Part shown: positions 5,561 to 7,669 of the stretch, one piece after another
Layout of the letters: every line of letters starts with the position of its first letter
Numbering within the stretch: the first letter of the stretch is position 1
Position numbers and translations under genes: made by a program
The notes under the pieces: model-generated
What the model saw: the letters and a program-made list of their open reading frames with translations, nothing else
What the model was told of the DNA's origin: nothing
Database searches by the model: none
NCBI GenBank assembly: GCA_031258755.1
Contig: JAIRMK010000025.1
Coordinates: 1 to 7,669, forward strand
From: Prevotellaceae bacterium
GTDB taxonomy: Bacteria > Bacteroidota > Bacteroidia > Bacteroidales > UBA932
DNA: 7,669 bases
Direction: 5' to 3'

Positions 5561-6891
5561 TATTTTGTCTCGTATAGTTTCTGTAATTCTTCCGACGTGA
5601 TTTCTTTTTCATCGAGGGTCACCACGCTCTTGATATACGCCATCACTTTGTCTTCTTCCGCTTTTTCGTAAATGCGTTTTAGTTCCTTCTCATTGGCCAG
5701 GATACTTTTTGCGTAATGTTCGAGTTGCTCATCCGGCGCATTGTGGATGCCGTACATGGAGAACTGGTAACGCGCTATTTTCAGCGCATGTGCGAGCAGG
5801 TCTTCTTCGGTTACTTTCAGTTCGTGCGTTTTTGTGAGGTATCCGCAAATTATTTGCCAGCGCAAGTCGTTGGCAAACGAATTGAAATCCTTGTCGATTT
5901 GTTCTGCGGTGAGTTTTCCTTCGTTGGAGTACAGCATCCAGCGTTTCAGAAAACTTTCGGGCAGTTTCAGTTGGGCTTTTTTCACTATTTCTTCGCGAGC
6001 GTCGATGGCAAAGCGGTATTCGCTTTCCTTTGCATATTCGTTTGCAAGAAGCGCATTCACTTTCCCGTTAAATTCCTCCTCGCTCTTCACCTCATCTTTT
6101 CCAAAGAGGATGTCATACAGCTCCTGGTTCAGTTCGGCAGGGGCAAAGCGTTTTACCTCGGTGATTTTAATGTGAAACTCCGGCTCGAATTTCGCCAGTT
6201 CCTCCTTTTCCACTTTCAGCAGGGCGGCCAGGTCGGTTTCGTTCGTGAATGTTTTTTTCACGTCCACGTCAAATTCATCGCCCACCTTTTTGCCCAGGAA
6301 AGGCTTTTTCAGCGCTTCATCCTGAATGGTTTTTAGCGAGATATAGCCATCTTCAATGATGTGCTCGCCTTGTGTGAGCGTAGCTTTGATAAAATCATCC
6401 TCGCCGGCTTCCTCCATGTCCACCATGTTGCCATATTTCCGCCGCATGTGTTCCGTATATCCGTTTCGGTCGCCGTCGGTGACTGTAACTTTGTAGTATG
6501 GGATTTTGTCCTTATCCGTAAATGTAAGGTCGACATTCGGCGCAATGCCTATGTCGAACTTAAACTCCATGTCGCCCGGCGCGTCCCAGTTGATTTTTTG
6601 GCGCTCGTCTTCATTCGGGAGCGGATCGCCCAGCAGGTGAAGTTTATTCTCTTCGATGTACTTGTTCAGGTTTTCCAGAATGATTTTTTGCACTTCGTCG
6701 AGCAGGGCGTTTTTACCGTACATTTTTTCGATGAGGCTCATGGGCGCCATGCCCGGGCGGAAACCTTTGATGTCGGCCTTGCGCCGGTATTCGTTCAGGC
6801 TTTTTTTTACGTGCGGCTCGTAGTCGGCTTTTTCAATATTCAGCGTGATGGTTGCGGTTAAGTCGTCGGTGTTATGTTGCGAAATCTTCAT
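5560..6891 (-). CDS. tig: Trigger factor, ribosome-associated chaperone
   Basis: Trigger factor binds next to the ribosomal exit tunnel and shields nascent chains. The start is taken at the ATG at 6889-6891, giving 443 residues (E. coli: 432). An upstream in-frame GTG at 6937-6939 would only translate the T arm of the tRNA (MGVRVPLPAL...), and is rejected. With the chosen start the ribosome-binding signature GFRPGMAP falls at residues 43-50, as in E. coli. A middle domain (about 150-250) corresponds to the FKBP-like region: F198-L-G-K-K-V-G-D-E-F remains recognisable, but the aromatic residues typical of an active prolyl isomerase pocket are not evident. The rest (about 251-443) is the charged, helical C-terminal chaperone domain. 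The order tig-clpP-clpX is conserved in many bacteria and links folding of new proteins with degradation. The TAA stop overlaps the clpP ATG by one base. Confidence 0.96.
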   Translation of the reverse strand: MKISQHNTDDLTATITLNIEKADYEPHVKKSLNEYRRKADIKGFRPGMAPMSLIEKMYGKNALLDEVQKIILENLNKYIEENKLHLLGDPLPNEDERQKINWDAPGDMEFKFDIGIAPNVDLTFTDKDKIPYYKVTVTDGDRNGYTEHMRRKYGNMVDMEEAGEDDFIKATLTQGEHIIEDGYISLKTIQDEALKKPFLGKKVGDEFDVDVKKTFTNETDLAALLKVEKEELAKFEPEFHIKITEVKRFAPAELNQELYDILFGKDEVKSEEEFNGKVNALLANEYAKESEYRFAIDAREEIVKKAQLKLPESFLKRWMLYSNEGKLTAEQIDKDFNSFANDLRWQIICGYLTKTHELKVTEEDLLAHALKIARYQFSMYGIHNAPDEQLEHYAKSILANEKELKRIYEKAEEDKVMAYIKSVVTLDEKEITSEELQKLYETK

Positions 6892-6912
6892 GAATAACTT
6901 TATTTTTTTAAG

Positions 6913-6994
6913 TGCGGGCAAAGGGACTCGAACCCCCACGCCTTACGGCACCAGATCCTAAGTCTGGCGCGGCTACCAATTACGCCATGCCCGC
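6913..6994 (-). tRNA. tRNA-Leu (anticodon UAG)
   Basis: The minus strand folds as a class II tRNA of 82 nt: acceptor stem GCGGGCA pairing with TGCCCGC, D stem GCG/CGC with GG in the loop, anticodon stem CCAGA/TCTGG, seven-base loop CTTAGGA with anticodon TAG (plus-strand positions 6958-6960), a long variable arm with GCC-GTAA-GGC, T arm with loop TTCGAGT, and discriminator A. The long variable arm, anticodon and A73 all fit leucine; the tRNA would read CUN codons, best CUA/CUG. CCA is not encoded and must be added after processing. Two pairs at the open end of the T stem are G-U. The gene is 21 bases upstream of tig with no terminator between them. Confidence 0.95.
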
Positions 6995-7004
6995 TTTGGG
7001 GTTG

Positions 7005-7012
7005 CAAAGATA
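7005..7012 (-). promoter_or_regulatory. Probable -7 promoter element for tRNA-Leu-tig-clpP-clpX
   Basis: On the minus strand the octamer TATCTTTG matches the Bacteroidetes -7 consensus TAnnTTTG exactly and ends 10 bases before the mature 5' end of the tRNA. A start site about 5-7 bases downstream would give only a few nucleotides of pre-tRNA leader. The -33 region (around 7030-7037) has no good TTTG. It is the only plausible promoter seen for the tRNA and, since only 21 bases separate tRNA and tig, probably also drives the operon. The same octamer precedes vapB. Confidence 0.65.
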
Positions 7013-7062
7013 CGAAAAAAAATGAAAACAGGAAATTAATTAAGAACAATGCATACATGCGT

Positions 7063-7647
7063 TTATATGCTCAATAGGTTTTTTACGAACTCCCGGTTTT
7101 CCGCCATGAATTTCCACAGCGGAGCCGCCATTAAGGACTGTTTTATTTCGTCGTTTTCCAACATTTTTTTGACTTCTTCGCAGGAAAACAAATGTACGCT
7201 GAGGTCTTCCGTATTTTCCAAATGCGGTTCCCTGATTTTTTCCACGTCCCTTGCCAGAAAACAATGGGTAACGTTCTTAATCGTTGAAGGATTCGGCGAC
7301 AGGGTCATATATTCGACCCAAACACCATTGCCATAACCGGTTTCTTCCATTAATTCCCTTTGCGCCGAAATCAGGGGAGAGGCGTCTTTCTCTTCGCAGA
7401 CGCCCGCACATAACTCGAAATCTACGCTCCCGATACCATGACGGTACTGCCTGACAAAAACAAACTGTTTCGCTTTGGTTATCGCAATCACGTTGACCCA
7501 GTCGGGATATTCCGTTACATAATACGAGGGTATCTGATGCCCGTTGGGTAATTTCACGGTATCGCGCCTGACGGTAAACCATGGCTCGGTAAACAAATAT
7601 TCGCTTTTAATAACCTCCCAGTGCAGTTTTTTATCTGTTGTGCTCAT
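7063..7647 (-). CDS. Nudix hydrolase, ADP-ribose pyrophosphatase-like
   Basis: The 194-residue product has the layout of Nudix enzymes that split nucleoside diphosphates linked to a sugar or another group, such as ADP-ribose. An N-terminal beta region includes FTVRRDTVKLPNG (24-36) and VNVIAITKAKQFVFVRQYRH (51-70), followed by FELCAG and the Nudix helix. The metal-binding core RELMEETGY (97-105) is complete, with E98, E101 and E102. The front half is unusual: from G82 to R97 there is one more residue than in the standard GX5EX7RE pattern, and the first Glu is D88 or absent. Downstream, LSPNPSTIKNVTHCFLARDV (115-134) fits the substrate loop of this subfamily. The substrate is not certain. The ATG at 7645-7647 is near the window edge, and its promoter is not in view. 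It may be read through towards the tRNA, since no hairpin terminator is seen in the 68-base gap. Confidence 0.87.
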   Translation of the reverse strand: MSTTDKKLHWEVIKSEYLFTEPWFTVRRDTVKLPNGHQIPSYYVTEYPDWVNVIAITKAKQFVFVRQYRHGIGSVDFELCAGVCEEKDASPLISAQRELMEETGYGNGVWVEYMTLSPNPSTIKNVTHCFLARDVEKIREPHLENTEDLSVHLFSCEEVKKMLENDEIKQSLMAAPLWKFMAENREFVKNLLSI

Positions 7648-7669
7648 TTTGATTTATTCGTTTTATTTT

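Noticed and set aside
6892..6939. N-terminal extension of trigger factor from an upstream GTG
   Set aside because: The extra codons translate the T arm and acceptor stem of tRNA-Leu. The ATG at 6889-6891 puts the ribosome-binding motif at the family position.
7036..7060. Short palindromes TTAATTAA and GCAT-AC-ATGC after the Nudix gene as a terminator
   Set aside because: The stems are four bases with loops too small to form, and no T run follows at the right distance.

Overview
The window looks like chromosomal DNA from a member of the Bacteroidetes, most likely the order Bacteroidales. The FtsA, FtsZ, ClpX, ClpP and trigger factor sequences carry the variants I associate with that group. 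No gene has a convincing Shine-Dalgarno sequence. Two copies of the octamer TATCTTTG, a perfect match to the Bacteroidetes -7 promoter element TAnnTTTG, lie upstream of a gene or operon. Genus cannot be fixed from the sequence alone.

Layout, left to right. (1) Positions 1-2857, plus strand: the end of the dcw (division and cell wall) cluster, with the last 44 codons of ftsQ, then complete ftsA and ftsZ, spaced by 8 and 12 bases. FtsA and FtsZ are the membrane tether and the polymer of the Z-ring. (2) Positions 2854-3634: an A/T-rich island holding a two-gene toxin-antitoxin module of the VapBC type (PIN-domain toxin) with a 4-base ATGA overlap. It is bracketed by two tandem arrays of TTA-initial 7-base units. 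The arrays supply the stop codons of ftsZ, vapC and, on the other strand, clpX. (3) Positions 3632-6994, minus strand: tRNA-Leu(UAG), tig, clpP and clpX in that transcription order, packed so tightly that they are probably one transcription unit (21 bases between tRNA and tig, a 1-base tig/clpP overlap, 3 bases between clpP and clpX). (4) Positions 7063-7647, minus strand: a Nudix hydrolase upstream of the tRNA promoter.

The two core operons converge on the toxin-antitoxin island. One builds the division ring. The other makes the ribosome-associated chaperone and the ClpXP protease. No stretch longer than about 75 bases is without a gene; the gaps hold the heptamer arrays and the two promoters.

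Most of the window is ordinary core genome. The least ordinary parts are the paired heptamer arrays around the toxin-antitoxin cassette and the tRNA-Leu gene that serves as the immediate leader of the tig-clpP-clpX operon. I saw no CRISPR array, insertion sequence, phage gene or clearly new multi-gene system.
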